Assembly (NCBI GenBank): GCA_016213775.1
Contig: JACQZR010000087.1
Span: 1 to 64,000 of the forward strand
Length of the DNA stretch: 64,000 nucleotides
Direction of reading: 5' to 3'
Origin: Acidobacteriota bacterium
Lineage (GTDB): Bacteria; Acidobacteriota; Terriglobia; Bryobacterales; Bryobacteraceae
In this document: positions 1 through 8,486 of the stretch, one piece after another
How the letters are laid out: each line of letters starts with the position of its first letter
How positions within the stretch are numbered: the stretch's first letter is position 1
The notes under the pieces: generated by a model
The model's database searches: none
What the model saw: only the letters and a program-made list of their open reading frames with translations
Told to the model about the DNA's origin: nothing
Translations under genes and position numbers: made by a program

Positions 1-57
1 CGGAGGCTGGGAGGCAGCAACAACTCCTCGTCCGGGTAGTAGGGCCGGTAGCTTTTT

Positions 58-75
58 CCCATAAAACATTATGGG
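58..75. repeat. Short perfect hairpin downstream of the first gene
   Basis: Seven-base perfect arms (58-64 and 69-75) enclose a 4-nt loop, just past the stop of the leftmost minus-strand gene. On the minus strand it is followed by an A-run, not a T-run, so it does not fit a standard intrinsic terminator. It may still act as a 3' end structure. Confidence 0.4.
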
Positions 76-86
76 CCGGTTCTGTT

Positions 87-1049
87 TCAGATGCCAGCGG
101 AAAAGGCGAGGTCAGGGCAAATTCTCGGACAGGCTCCTAGGCCTGTCGGATCTAGCCGCAGTGAGTACTGTAAGCCGGAGGGCTCACTGGCGTTGAGCCA
201 GGAAACGGGATTCTGCACGCTGTAAGTCACCCCTGGAGCTAAGCCCGTCATGCTGATGACCTGCATCGGGGCAGGGTCGTCGACGGTGTAATCCCAGAAG
301 ATTGCCCCCGGCGTGGCCAGGACCGGAGAGAGAACCGTGAAGGTTACAGGTATATCTATAGCTGAGCCCACCGGCCGCGTCAATGTGAGAACTGCCGAGT
401 AAGTGCCTGGGTTGAGACTGCCCTGACTCACAGAAACCTGGTATACGGTTTGTGTCTCGGAGGTCTGCAACCGCGCCGCTAAAAGCCATGCTTGACTGTT
501 TCCCGCATATCGAATGCTTGCGGACATAGAGACCGCAGCGGTAGTGGTCACGGTGAGGGTTTGCGCAGTCGGAGAGGACCTCAGCGTGTTGAAGTTCATC
601 GTGGTGGGTGCGAATGAGAGGATCTGTCCGGCGGCTGTAACACTTAAGGAAACTGGGATCACGAGGTTGGGAAGAATCCCTGACACATCCGTAATTTCGA
701 TACCGACGGAGTAAGTTCCCTGGGCCAGTTGAGTAGTCTCCACTCTAACGCTGAGTATCGCTGGCGTCGCATTGCCAGCGACAGCGGAGGCGGATAACCA
801 GTTAACTGAGCCCTGGACGCCGATTGTAAATGGCGTGCTGCCCGGATTCACCGACCCGAGGAATAGGGATGCCACGTTGGGGTTAGATGGAGAACTGGGG
901 TTTGGGAAGGAAAGGCTGCTGGGAGAGGCGACAAACTGTGCGCAGGCCGGCGTCACGATGCCCAGGCCCAGCAAGACGGCCAATATCTTGGAGCAAAACA
1001 CAGATGACATCCCCGGGCCGCCGTTGCCCTTCCGCGAAGATCGATCCAT
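87..1049 (-). CDS. Secreted beta-sandwich repeat protein, probably 3'-truncated
   Basis: The start at 1049 is chosen because GGAGGG lies 8 nt upstream; an upstream in-frame start lacks this. A hydrophobic signal segment ends in ACAQ. The exported part holds about 2.5 tandem Ig/BACON-like repeats of 90-100 residues, each with an NWLSAS/SWLNAS-like strand and an LxxGTYS-like turn (visible). Such repeats are usually carbohydrate- or surface-associated (family knowledge). The third repeat breaks off after its LDPTGL segment, near nt 138, and is followed by 16 unrelated residues before the stop. An inverted repeat sits exactly at that junction. The gene may therefore be disrupted rather than intact. 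No catalytic residues are seen and no specific function can be given. Confidence 0.6.
   Translation of the reverse strand: MDRSSRKGNGGPGMSSVFCSKILAVLLGLGIVTPACAQFVASPSSLSFPNPSSPSNPNVASLFLGSVNPGSTPFTIGVQGSVNWLSASAVAGNATPAILSVRVETTQLAQGTYSVGIEITDVSGILPNLVIPVSLSVTAAGQILSFAPTTMNFNTLRSSPTAQTLTVTTTAAVSMSASIRYAGNSQAWLLAARLQTSETQTVYQVSVSQGSLNPGTYSAVLTLTRPVGSAIDIPVTFTVLSPVLATPGAIFWDYTVDDPAPMQVISMTGLAPGVTYSVQNPVSWLNASEPSGLQYSLRLDPTGLGACPRICPDLAFSAGI
128..147. repeat. Inverted repeat at the broken end of the first gene
   Basis: GACAGGC at 128-134 is matched by GCCTGTC at 141-147. It lies where the third repeat of the neighbouring secreted protein loses its expected continuation. It could be the end of an insertion element lying to the left, but no transposase is in the window. 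Confidence 0.35.
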
Positions 1050-1507
1050 CTGATCATCCCTCCATTGCCTGCAGCGCGGCGTGCTCGTCAATGGGGATCC
1101 CGACTCTCGCCATAGCTGACTATTTTACCTAATCCGTCGGTGAGCCCCCACCAGATCTCAGGTACGGAATAAGCCCGAAGCGGCCACAACTGTTCCTGTC
1201 CCGCTTGTAGGAGACACCAGGACTACCCGCATCGATTGCCATGTCCCATTGCAAAATTGAGCCTCCGCATCCGCTGCCCGACGGGGACACTTGAATCCCA
1301 CGAAAATCGCCGATGCGGTTGGACCGCCGGCATCGGACTGGGGTGACGCATCGCAAAATCGATCCCGGCAAAATCTCTCATCGCACAACCCAGACAGCTT
1401 GCTCCAAGACCGACTCCCTTCTTCCGTCCCGGCGGTTCTGCGTCCAATCTGGCGGAAGCTGAACCGCTGTTCGGCAGACCGCGTCCAGCCAGTACAATAG
1501 GATCTTC
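1050..1507. other. Divergent intergenic region
   Basis: About 460 nt between divergent genes. Only short overlapping ORFs without convincing features are present. On the plus strand TACAAT at 1493-1498 fits a -10 box; the predicted start of transcription falls within a few bases of the ATG at 1508, so the downstream operon may be transcribed with almost no leader. An AGGA at 1499-1502 is a weak ribosome site. Confidence 0.4.
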
Positions 1508-4270
1508 ATGCGCACCGCCGCACTCCTGATCGCACTGTTTGCGCTCCAACCAGCACCTACGCCGGAGGACCGTCTCTGGCATCATCGCAATCTGGGGAAA
1601 GCCTTCTACGAGAACCCCACCACGCAGGCCCAGGCCGTGGAGGAGTTCCGCAAGGCACTCGCGCTCGCTCCCGACTCCACCCGCGAACAGCTCAACTACT
1701 CATTGGCATTACTCCGCGCAGGCAAGCAAGCGGAAGCCGTGCCGATCCTGCAGAAGGTCCAACAACTCGACCCCAAGCTGCCCCACACCTACTTCAACCT
1801 CGGCATCACCTACAAGAAGGAAGGCGAGTTCGACAAGGCAACCGCGCAGTTTGAGAAGATGCTGAAGCTCACGCCCAATGAGCCCATCGCACACTACAAC
1901 CTCGGCGTCCTCTACAAAGCCGCTGACCGCATGCCCGACGCGATCCGTGAATTCCAGGCCGCCGCCCGCCTCAATCCCAACCTCGCAGCCCCGCACTTCC
2001 AGCTCTACAACGCCTTTCGCACTTCGCAACGCGCCGCCGATGCTGCGCGCGAATTGGCCGAGTTCCAGCGCCTCAAGAAACTCCAGGAAGGCGCGTCGAT
2101 CCCTGAGGATGTGGAATGGTGCGACTACGCCGAAGTCTACGATCCTGTCACCGCGCTCCCTCCGCAAACCGCCGCAACCCCGCGCTACACCGAGCAGCCC
2201 GCAGCCCGCCCCCCCGGCACCGCGGCCCTGCGCGAGTGGAAATCCGTTGCCCCCGGCGACTTCAATAACGACGGCCTTCTGGACCTCGCCGTGATCACCG
2301 GCACGGGTGCGCATCTTTGTCGCAACAACAAAGGTTCCTATGCCTGCAACGTACTCGCGCAGGGCAGCTACCATGCCGCCCTGTGGATCGACTACGATCA
2401 CGATTACGACCTCGACTTGATCCTCACCGGCCCGCAGTCGAAGCTCTTCCGCAATCAGGGCACGGCTGGATTTCAGGATCACACCGCCGACTTCCCCTTC
2501 GCCGCCGGCGCGTCCACACGGATCTATCTCACTCGCGTAGATCCCGACAGCAAGGCCTTCGACGTGGTGATTCATCACGACAGCCGCGCGCTGCTGTATC
2601 GCGATCTGCTCAACGGCCGCTACCGCCTCGATACCGCGGCCACCGCTCCGACCACGCAAGCTGACCCTTTGGCCGAATCCATCGCCTACGATGCATCTGG
2701 CGCAGCCAGGCGCCGCATCCCGCAGCGGCCCGCCTCATGGATCACCGTCCAACTCACAGGAGTGAAGAACCTCAAACTCGCGCAGGGATCATTGGTGGAA
2801 GTCCGCGCCGGTCTGCTACACGAAACGAAGTTCTATCACGGTGTTCCGCTGCTGTTTGACCTGCGTGGCTACAAGGAAGCCGACACCGTCCGCATCACCT
2901 GGCCCAACGGCCTCATCCAGAATGAAATTCATCAGGCCGCCAACAAGGCCTACCAATACAAAGAGGCGCAGCGGCTCTCCGGCTCCTGCCCAATGATCTG
3001 GACATGGAATGGCCGTGAGTTTCAGTTCCTCACCGATGTTCTCGGTGTCGCCCCGTTGGGCGCATCTTCCGGCGACGGATCGTACTTCCCCGTCGATCAC
3101 GACGAGTACGTCATCGTCCCGCACGGCGCACTCTCAGCCATAGACGGCAAGCTGGAGATCCGTGTCACAGAAGAGCTCAGCGAAGTCACCTACCTCGACG
3201 AGTTCAAGCTCCTCGCCGTCGATGCGCCATCCAAAACCGAGCTGTTTCTCAACGAAAAGTGGAAGTCCCCGCCATTTGCCGATTTCCGGTTCTTCGGCGT
3301 GAAGCGGCGCGTATATCCCGTGAGCGCCCGCTCCGGCAATGCTGACGCACTCGCCCTCATCCGCAAACTGGACCAGCGCTATCCCGTCAACTTCAAGCGC
3401 ACCGAAGCCGGCGTTGCGGAGATGCACACACTCACGCTCGACTTCGGCCGCGCCGCCAAAGACAACCGCGCCGTTCTCATCCTGAACGGATGGGTGGATT
3501 GGGCCGACGGCTCCACCTTCCGCTCAGCCTCGCAAGAGAGCAAGGACGGCCTCGTGCCGCCCTACCTGCAAGTGCGCAATCATAAGGGAGATTGGCAGAC
3601 CGTGATTGAGGACATGGGCCTGCCCGACGGCAAACCAAAAACAATCGCCGTCAACCTGACTGGGAAGTTTCTCTCGGGGGCAAGAGAGGTTCGAATCGTG
3701 ACCAACATGAGTGTCTACTGGGACGAGATCTTCCTGTCGGAATCCAGTGATGCGCCGGACGTGCGTCAAACCGGCATGCCCGCAATCTCCGCCGCCCTGC
3801 AGTTCCGGGGATTCTCCAAAGCCGAAATCCATCCGCTACGCCAGCAACCGGAACGGTTCAGCTACGCCAACCCATCGCCAGTGAGCTTCTGGAATCCGAC
3901 TCCCGGCATGTACACACGCTACGGCGACGTACTGCCGTTGCTTCACTCGCCCGACGACCGATTCGTCATCATGGGTTCCGGCGACGAACTGCGCGTGCGA
4001 TTCGATGCATCGCAACTTCCTCTGGTTCCGCAAGGTTGGTCGCGACAGTACATGATCAAAGTGGATGGCTGGGCCAAGGACCGTGATGCCAACACCGCGC
4101 ACTCGCAGACCGTCGAGCCGCTCCCGTTCCATGGCATGTCGCGCTATCCCTACGGCGCCAACGAACACTTTCCGGACGACGAATCTCATCGTGAATACAG
4201 GCGGCAATACAACACCCGGCCAGCGTTGCGCTTGCTTCGGCCGCTATCGCAGCGAGGTAAGCCGCAATGA
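1508..4270 (+). CDS. Secreted TPR / FG-GAP / ASPIC-UnbV protein
   Basis: A 920-residue protein with an N-terminal signal segment (MRTAALLIALFALQ). About four TPR repeats span residues 25-190, with the YFNLG and HYNLG signatures. FG-GAP/VCBS-type calcium-loop repeats follow (GDFNNDGLLDLAV and WIDYDHDYDLDLI, about 245-310). Then comes an ASPIC/UnbV-like segment ending in an RITWPNG motif (about 400-480), and a long beta-rich C-terminal half of unknown fold. FG-GAP repeats build propellers and TPRs bind protein partners (family knowledge); a periplasmic or surface scaffold is inferred. It is the first gene of a four-gene operon and its stop overlaps the next start by 4 nt. Linkage to a multiheme cytochrome suggests a respiratory or substrate-oxidation complex, but no reaction can be assigned. 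Confidence 0.8.
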   Translation: MRTAALLIALFALQPAPTPEDRLWHHRNLGKAFYENPTTQAQAVEEFRKALALAPDSTREQLNYSLALLRAGKQAEAVPILQKVQQLDPKLPHTYFNLGITYKKEGEFDKATAQFEKMLKLTPNEPIAHYNLGVLYKAADRMPDAIREFQAAARLNPNLAAPHFQLYNAFRTSQRAADAARELAEFQRLKKLQEGASIPEDVEWCDYAEVYDPVTALPPQTAATPRYTEQPAARPPGTAALREWKSVAPGDFNNDGLLDLAVITGTGAHLCRNNKGSYACNVLAQGSYHAALWIDYDHDYDLDLILTGPQSKLFRNQGTAGFQDHTADFPFAAGASTRIYLTRVDPDSKAFDVVIHHDSRALLYRDLLNGRYRLDTAATAPTTQADPLAESIAYDASGAARRRIPQRPASWITVQLTGVKNLKLAQGSLVEVRAGLLHETKFYHGVPLLFDLRGYKEADTVRITWPNGLIQNEIHQAANKAYQYKEAQRLSGSCPMIWTWNGREFQFLTDVLGVAPLGASSGDGSYFPVDHDEYVIVPHGALSAIDGKLEIRVTEELSEVTYLDEFKLLAVDAPSKTELFLNEKWKSPPFADFRFFGVKRRVYPVSARSGNADALALIRKLDQRYPVNFKRTEAGVAEMHTLTLDFGRAAKDNRAVLILNGWVDWADGSTFRSASQESKDGLVPPYLQVRNHKGDWQTVIEDMGLPDGKPKTIAVNLTGKFLSGAREVRIVTNMSVYWDEIFLSESSDAPDVRQTGMPAISAALQFRGFSKAEIHPLRQQPERFSYANPSPVSFWNPTPGMYTRYGDVLPLLHSPDDRFVIMGSGDELRVRFDASQLPLVPQGWSRQYMIKVDGWAKDRDANTAHSQTVEPLPFHGMSRYPYGANEHFPDDESHREYRRQYNTRPALRLLRPLSQRGKPQ

Positions 4271-6870
4271 GGAACCGCTGGATCACTGTGCTGGCTGCCG
4301 CATTCCTGGTGAACACCGGGTACGTCGCCGCATTCGCCACCCCATCGTTGTTCTATATGGGCAACGTTGTGTTGCACCTCGTGCTGGGTCTGCTGCTCAC
4401 GGCAATTGTGGTCGCCGCCTTCCGCAAACATCGTGCTCTCACGCTAGCCCTGGTGCTCTCCGCCATCGCCGGACTGGTGCTGGTGAAACTCGGCAACACG
4501 CAACCCAACCGCCCGCTGCTGATCGCGCACATCGCACTCGGCCTTGTCGCGGTAGCATTCGCCATGCGCTGGCGTCCGCTCCGGTATGCTGCCGTGGCCG
4601 CGCTATTGTTGCAGGGCGTTCGCTTCGCCGCGCCGCAGCCGCGCATTGAAAATACTCACCGTGTGCCCACTTCCATGGAGGAAGAAGGCGCGGGTCCGCA
4701 ATCGCCATTCTGGCCCTCATCCGCCAATACCGATACCGGAAAAATCATTCCCGCCAGCTTTTTCATGGATTCCAAACTGTGCGCCGAATGCCACAAAGAC
4801 ATCTACGATCAGTGGGAAGGCTCGGCTCACCACTTCGCGTCGTTCAACAACCAGTTCTATCGCAAGAGCATCGAGTTCATGCAGGATGCAGCCGGCACAA
4901 AACCCACCAAGTGGTGCGCCGGTTGTCACGATCATGCGGTGTTCTTCAATGGCCGATTCGACAAGCCCATCAAAGAGCAAATCGACACGCCGGAAGCGCA
5001 GAATGGCCTCGGCTGTTTGAGTTGTCACTCCATCGTTTCCGTCGATGGCTCGATGGGCAACGGTGGATTCGTGATCGAATACCCGGCGCTGCACGATCTC
5101 GCCGCGAGCCGTAATCCATGGATCCGCAAGGTGGACCGGTTTCTCACCTACCTCAATCCGAAGCCGCACAAAGCCGCGATGCTGAAACCGTTCATGCGCG
5201 AGCAATCGGCCGAGTATTGTTCCACCTGCCACAAGGTTCATCTCGATGTTCCGGTGAACGAGTACCGGTGGATTCGCGGCTTTAACGATTACGACAACTG
5301 GCAGGCCAGTGGCATCTCCGGCCAGGGCGCGCGGTCGTTCTACTACCCTCCCCAATCGCAGACATGCATTGATTGCCACATGCCGATGACGCCCTCCGGC
5401 GACGCCGGTTCGCACAGCGGCAAGGTTCACTCGCACCGTTTCCCGGCGGCCAATACCGCCATCGCTGTCGCCAATCAGGATCAGACGCAACTCGCCGAAA
5501 CCGAGAAGTTCCTCAAGTCGGGATTCATCACCGTCGACATTTTCGCGGCCTCTCCTGTGGAAGAAACCAAAGGCCAGCCGGAAATGCGCCGCCGTTCCGC
5601 CGATGCACAAACGCTGAGTTCCACGTTCGCCGTGGGTGAGGAAGCGGAGCAATCCGGCGCCGTGATGCTGCGCGAAGTGGGTAAGCTGGCCGCCCCTTTG
5701 GACACCTCGCAGGCGAAGTTTGCGCCAGGCTCCACCATCCGCCTCGACACCGTTGTACGCACCCGCAAGATCGGCCACTTCTTCCCCGGCGGCACTGTGG
5801 ATGCCTTCGATGTCTGGCTGGAATTGCAGGCCAGGGACGCCACCGGCAAAGTCATCTACTGGAGCGGCAAAGTGGAGGACAACGGCCGTGGACCCGTCGA
5901 GCCCGGCGCCCACTTCTACCGCTCCTACCAGTTGGACGGCGAGGGCAACATGATCAACAAGCGGAATGCGTTTCAAACAAGAAGTGTGCTTTATGTTCGA
6001 TTGATTCCGCCTGGCGCAGCCGATGTCGCTCACTTCCGGCTGCAAATCCCCAAGGATGTCCAGGGCCCCATCTCCGTCGAAGCCAAACTGAACTACCGCA
6101 AATTCGCCCACTTCTACACCAACTTCGTGTACGAAAACCGCCCCAACGTCTCTGGAAAAATTCGAGACCGTGTGCCCGACATTCCCATCGTCACCATCGC
6201 CAAAGCCAACGCCACTCTCGGCATCGGCGAGACCTCCTGGACCCCCGTCGTGCAGAAGAAGGATCGCGAGCGTTGGAACGATTGGGGCATTGGTCTCCTG
6301 CTGCAAGGCGATCTCAAGGCCGCCGAATACGCATTCAAGAAGGTGACAGAAGCCGAGCCCGAATACGCCGACGGCTGGCTGAATGTTGCCCGCGCACTCG
6401 TGCAGGAAGGCGAGACCGATGCCGCCAAGCCTTTCCTTCAAGAGGCGCTGAAACGCAACAGCGCCCTTGGCAGAATCCACTTCTTCCAGGCTCTGGTGCA
6501 AAAAGCGGACGGAGACTACGACGCCGCTCTCACCTCGCTGCGCACCGTTACCGGCAAATACCCACGCGACCGCGTCGTGTGGAATCAGACTGGACGCATC
6601 CTCTTTCTTCAGCGCAAATATGCCGAAGCCGTTGCCGCGTTGCAGAACGTGCTGCGTGTGGATCCCGAGGATGTGCAGGCTCATTACACGCTCATGCTGG
6701 CCTATCGCGGTCTTGGCAAAACAGCGGACGCCGAGCGCGAGGAAAAACTCTTCCGCCGGTTCAAGGCCGACGAGTCCTCCCAGGCGCTCACCGCCAAAAT
6801 GCGCATGCTCAGTGCCGAAGACAACAACGAGCGCCAGATGATTCACGATCACGAAGGAGTGCGCCAGTGA
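4267..6870 (+). CDS. Membrane-anchored pentaheme cytochrome c with C-terminal TPRs
   Basis: An 867-residue protein. The first 120 residues contain about four hydrophobic segments. A periplasmic cytochrome domain follows with five CxxCH heme sites at residues 172, 217, 250, 318 and 367 (CAECH, CAGCH, CLSCH, CSTCH, CIDCH). It resembles the cytochrome c554/multiheme family. The C-terminal third (about 655-850) holds TPR-like repeats. The start overlaps the upstream gene by ATGA and the stop overlaps the downstream GTG start by GTGA, so translation is probably coupled across the operon. Electron transfer across or outside the inner membrane is the likely role; donor and acceptor are unknown. A TPR tail on a multiheme cytochrome suggests docking to the co-encoded TPR/ASPIC proteins (inference). 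Confidence 0.88.
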   Translation: MRNRWITVLAAAFLVNTGYVAAFATPSLFYMGNVVLHLVLGLLLTAIVVAAFRKHRALTLALVLSAIAGLVLVKLGNTQPNRPLLIAHIALGLVAVAFAMRWRPLRYAAVAALLLQGVRFAAPQPRIENTHRVPTSMEEEGAGPQSPFWPSSANTDTGKIIPASFFMDSKLCAECHKDIYDQWEGSAHHFASFNNQFYRKSIEFMQDAAGTKPTKWCAGCHDHAVFFNGRFDKPIKEQIDTPEAQNGLGCLSCHSIVSVDGSMGNGGFVIEYPALHDLAASRNPWIRKVDRFLTYLNPKPHKAAMLKPFMREQSAEYCSTCHKVHLDVPVNEYRWIRGFNDYDNWQASGISGQGARSFYYPPQSQTCIDCHMPMTPSGDAGSHSGKVHSHRFPAANTAIAVANQDQTQLAETEKFLKSGFITVDIFAASPVEETKGQPEMRRRSADAQTLSSTFAVGEEAEQSGAVMLREVGKLAAPLDTSQAKFAPGSTIRLDTVVRTRKIGHFFPGGTVDAFDVWLELQARDATGKVIYWSGKVEDNGRGPVEPGAHFYRSYQLDGEGNMINKRNAFQTRSVLYVRLIPPGAADVAHFRLQIPKDVQGPISVEAKLNYRKFAHFYTNFVYENRPNVSGKIRDRVPDIPIVTIAKANATLGIGETSWTPVVQKKDRERWNDWGIGLLLQGDLKAAEYAFKKVTEAEPEYADGWLNVARALVQEGETDAAKPFLQEALKRNSALGRIHFFQALVQKADGDYDAALTSLRTVTGKYPRDRVVWNQTGRILFLQRKYAEAVAALQNVLRVDPEDVQAHYTLMLAYRGLGKTADAEREEKLFRRFKADESSQALTAKMRMLSAEDNNERQMIHDHEGVRQ

Positions 6871-8486
6871 CGTTTGCCGCGCTCGCATTGCTCGCCACCT
6901 TGGCCGAGGCGCAGGTCAAGTTCATCGACATCACGCAGCCCTCCGGAATCCGCTTCACGCACAACGCAGGCAAGGCGGGCAAGAAGTTCCTTCCCGAGAC
7001 CATGGGCGCCGGACTCGCCTGGCTCGACATCGATGGCGACGGCTTTCAGGACCTTCTCTTCGTCAATTCGCGCGACTGGTCCCCGCGCAACCGCCGCTCC
7101 ACCGCCGCGCTCTATCGCAACGACACCAAAGGTGGATTCACCGACGTGACGCGCGGCTTCGGACTCGACATCGAACTCTACGGCATGGGCGCCGCGATTG
7201 CCGATTACGACAACGACGGCCGCGACGACATCTACATCACCGCGCTTGAAGGCGATCGCCTCTTCCACAACGAAGGCAACGGCAAATTCCGCGATATGAC
7301 CGCCGCCGCGGGTATCACTAACGCAGCCTTCGGCACCAGCGCCGCCTGGGTCGATTACGATCGCGATGGCCGCGTCGATCTGGTGGTGGCCAACTATGTG
7401 CAGTGGTCGCAGAAGGGCGACCTGTGGTGTTCCCTCGACGGCGCTACGAAATCCTACTGCACACCGGAATCTTACAAAGGCCAGGTCTCGCGCCTCTATC
7501 GCAATCTCGGCGGCGGCCGCTTTGAGGACGCCACTCGCAAAGCCGGCCTCGCCGATGCCTCCAGCAAATCACTCGGCATCACCGTGCTTGATCTCGATTC
7601 CGATGGCTGGCCCGACCTGTTCATCGCCAACGACACGCAGCCCAACAAGCTCTACCGCAACAATCGTAATGGTACGTTTTCCGAGATCGCAGTTTCGGCC
7701 GGTGTCGCCTTTGGCGAAGACGGCGTCGCCCGCGGCGCTATGGGTGTCGATGCCGCTGACTACGACCGTAGCGGGCGGCCTCATCTGCTCGTCGGCAACT
7801 TCTCCAATCAGATGCTCGGCCTCTACCACAACGAAGGCAACGCGTTGTTCGTCGATGAAGCGCCGCGCTCCACCGTGGGCCGCGCATCGTTGCTCTCCCT
7901 CACATTCGGGCTCTTCTTCTTTGACTACGACCTCGACGGACACCTCGACATCTACGCTGCCAACGGGCACATCGATGAGGAGATCGGCCGTGTGCAACCG
8001 AAGATCCAATACAAGCAGTCGCCGCTACTGTTTCGCAATCTTGGCAAAGGCAAGTTCGCCGACGATACCAAACAGCAGTCCGCCGGGTTCCTCACGCCGC
8101 GAGTGGCGCGCGGTGCGGCCTACGCTGATTTCGATCATGACGGCGACCTCGACATCGCGGTTTCCACCAACAACGGACCGGCTGTGTTATTCCGCAACGA
8201 CGGAGGCAACCGCAATCAGTGGCTGCACCTCCGGCTGGCCGGCGCAAAGAGCAATCGCAGTGCGATTGGCGCCGTTGTGCGCGTGGACTCCGCCGGGGGC
8301 CGCCAAACCCAAACCGTCCGCAGTGGTTCCAGTTACTGCTCGCAAAGCGAACTCGGTCTCACCTTCGGACTCGGACGAGACACCAAAGTCACAGCCATTG
8401 AAATTGACTGGCCCAGCGGCAGCAAACAACGCCTCACCGATGTCGCCCCGGGCCAGTACCTCCAGATAACCGAGCCGCGACCGTGA
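6867..8486 (+). CDS. Secreted ASPIC/UnbV (CRTAC1-like) FG-GAP protein
   Basis: The GTG start at 6867 is chosen because it overlaps the previous stop by 4 nt, has GAAGGAG upstream, and begins a signal peptide (TFAALALLATLAEAQ). A longer upstream open frame is a shadow of the cytochrome gene. The 539-residue protein carries repeated FG-GAP/VCBS calcium loops (LDIDGDGFQDLLFVN, ADYDNDGRDDIYI, VDYDRDGRVDLVV, LDSDGWPDLFI, DYDLDGHLDIYAANGH, DFDHDGDLDIAV), predicting a propeller. The C-terminal ASPIC/UnbV domain has the IEIDWPSG signature. The family is abundant in Acidobacteriota and Planctomycetes and is of unknown catalytic role. Its stop overlaps the next start by 4 nt. It is a paralogue of the next gene. 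Confidence 0.85.
   Translation: MTFAALALLATLAEAQVKFIDITQPSGIRFTHNAGKAGKKFLPETMGAGLAWLDIDGDGFQDLLFVNSRDWSPRNRRSTAALYRNDTKGGFTDVTRGFGLDIELYGMGAAIADYDNDGRDDIYITALEGDRLFHNEGNGKFRDMTAAAGITNAAFGTSAAWVDYDRDGRVDLVVANYVQWSQKGDLWCSLDGATKSYCTPESYKGQVSRLYRNLGGGRFEDATRKAGLADASSKSLGITVLDLDSDGWPDLFIANDTQPNKLYRNNRNGTFSEIAVSAGVAFGEDGVARGAMGVDAADYDRSGRPHLLVGNFSNQMLGLYHNEGNALFVDEAPRSTVGRASLLSLTFGLFFFDYDLDGHLDIYAANGHIDEEIGRVQPKIQYKQSPLLFRNLGKGKFADDTKQQSAGFLTPRVARGAAYADFDHDGDLDIAVSTNNGPAVLFRNDGGNRNQWLHLRLAGAKSNRSAIGAVVRVDSAGGRQTQTVRSGSSYCSQSELGLTFGLGRDTKVTAIEIDWPSGSKQRLTDVAPGQYLQITEPRP

Noticed and set aside
58-75. Hairpin as an intrinsic terminator of the first gene
   Set aside because: In the transcribed direction it is followed by A residues rather than a U-run.
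3681-3700. GGTTCGAATC-like T-loop string suggesting a tRNA
   Set aside because: It lies inside the first operon gene and has no matching acceptor or anticodon arms.
4717-6888. Very long minus-strand open frame (723 codons) opposite the cytochrome gene
   Set aside because: It is the antisense of a gene with five heme motifs and coupled starts; its translation has no domain and the composition of a GC-rich shadow frame.
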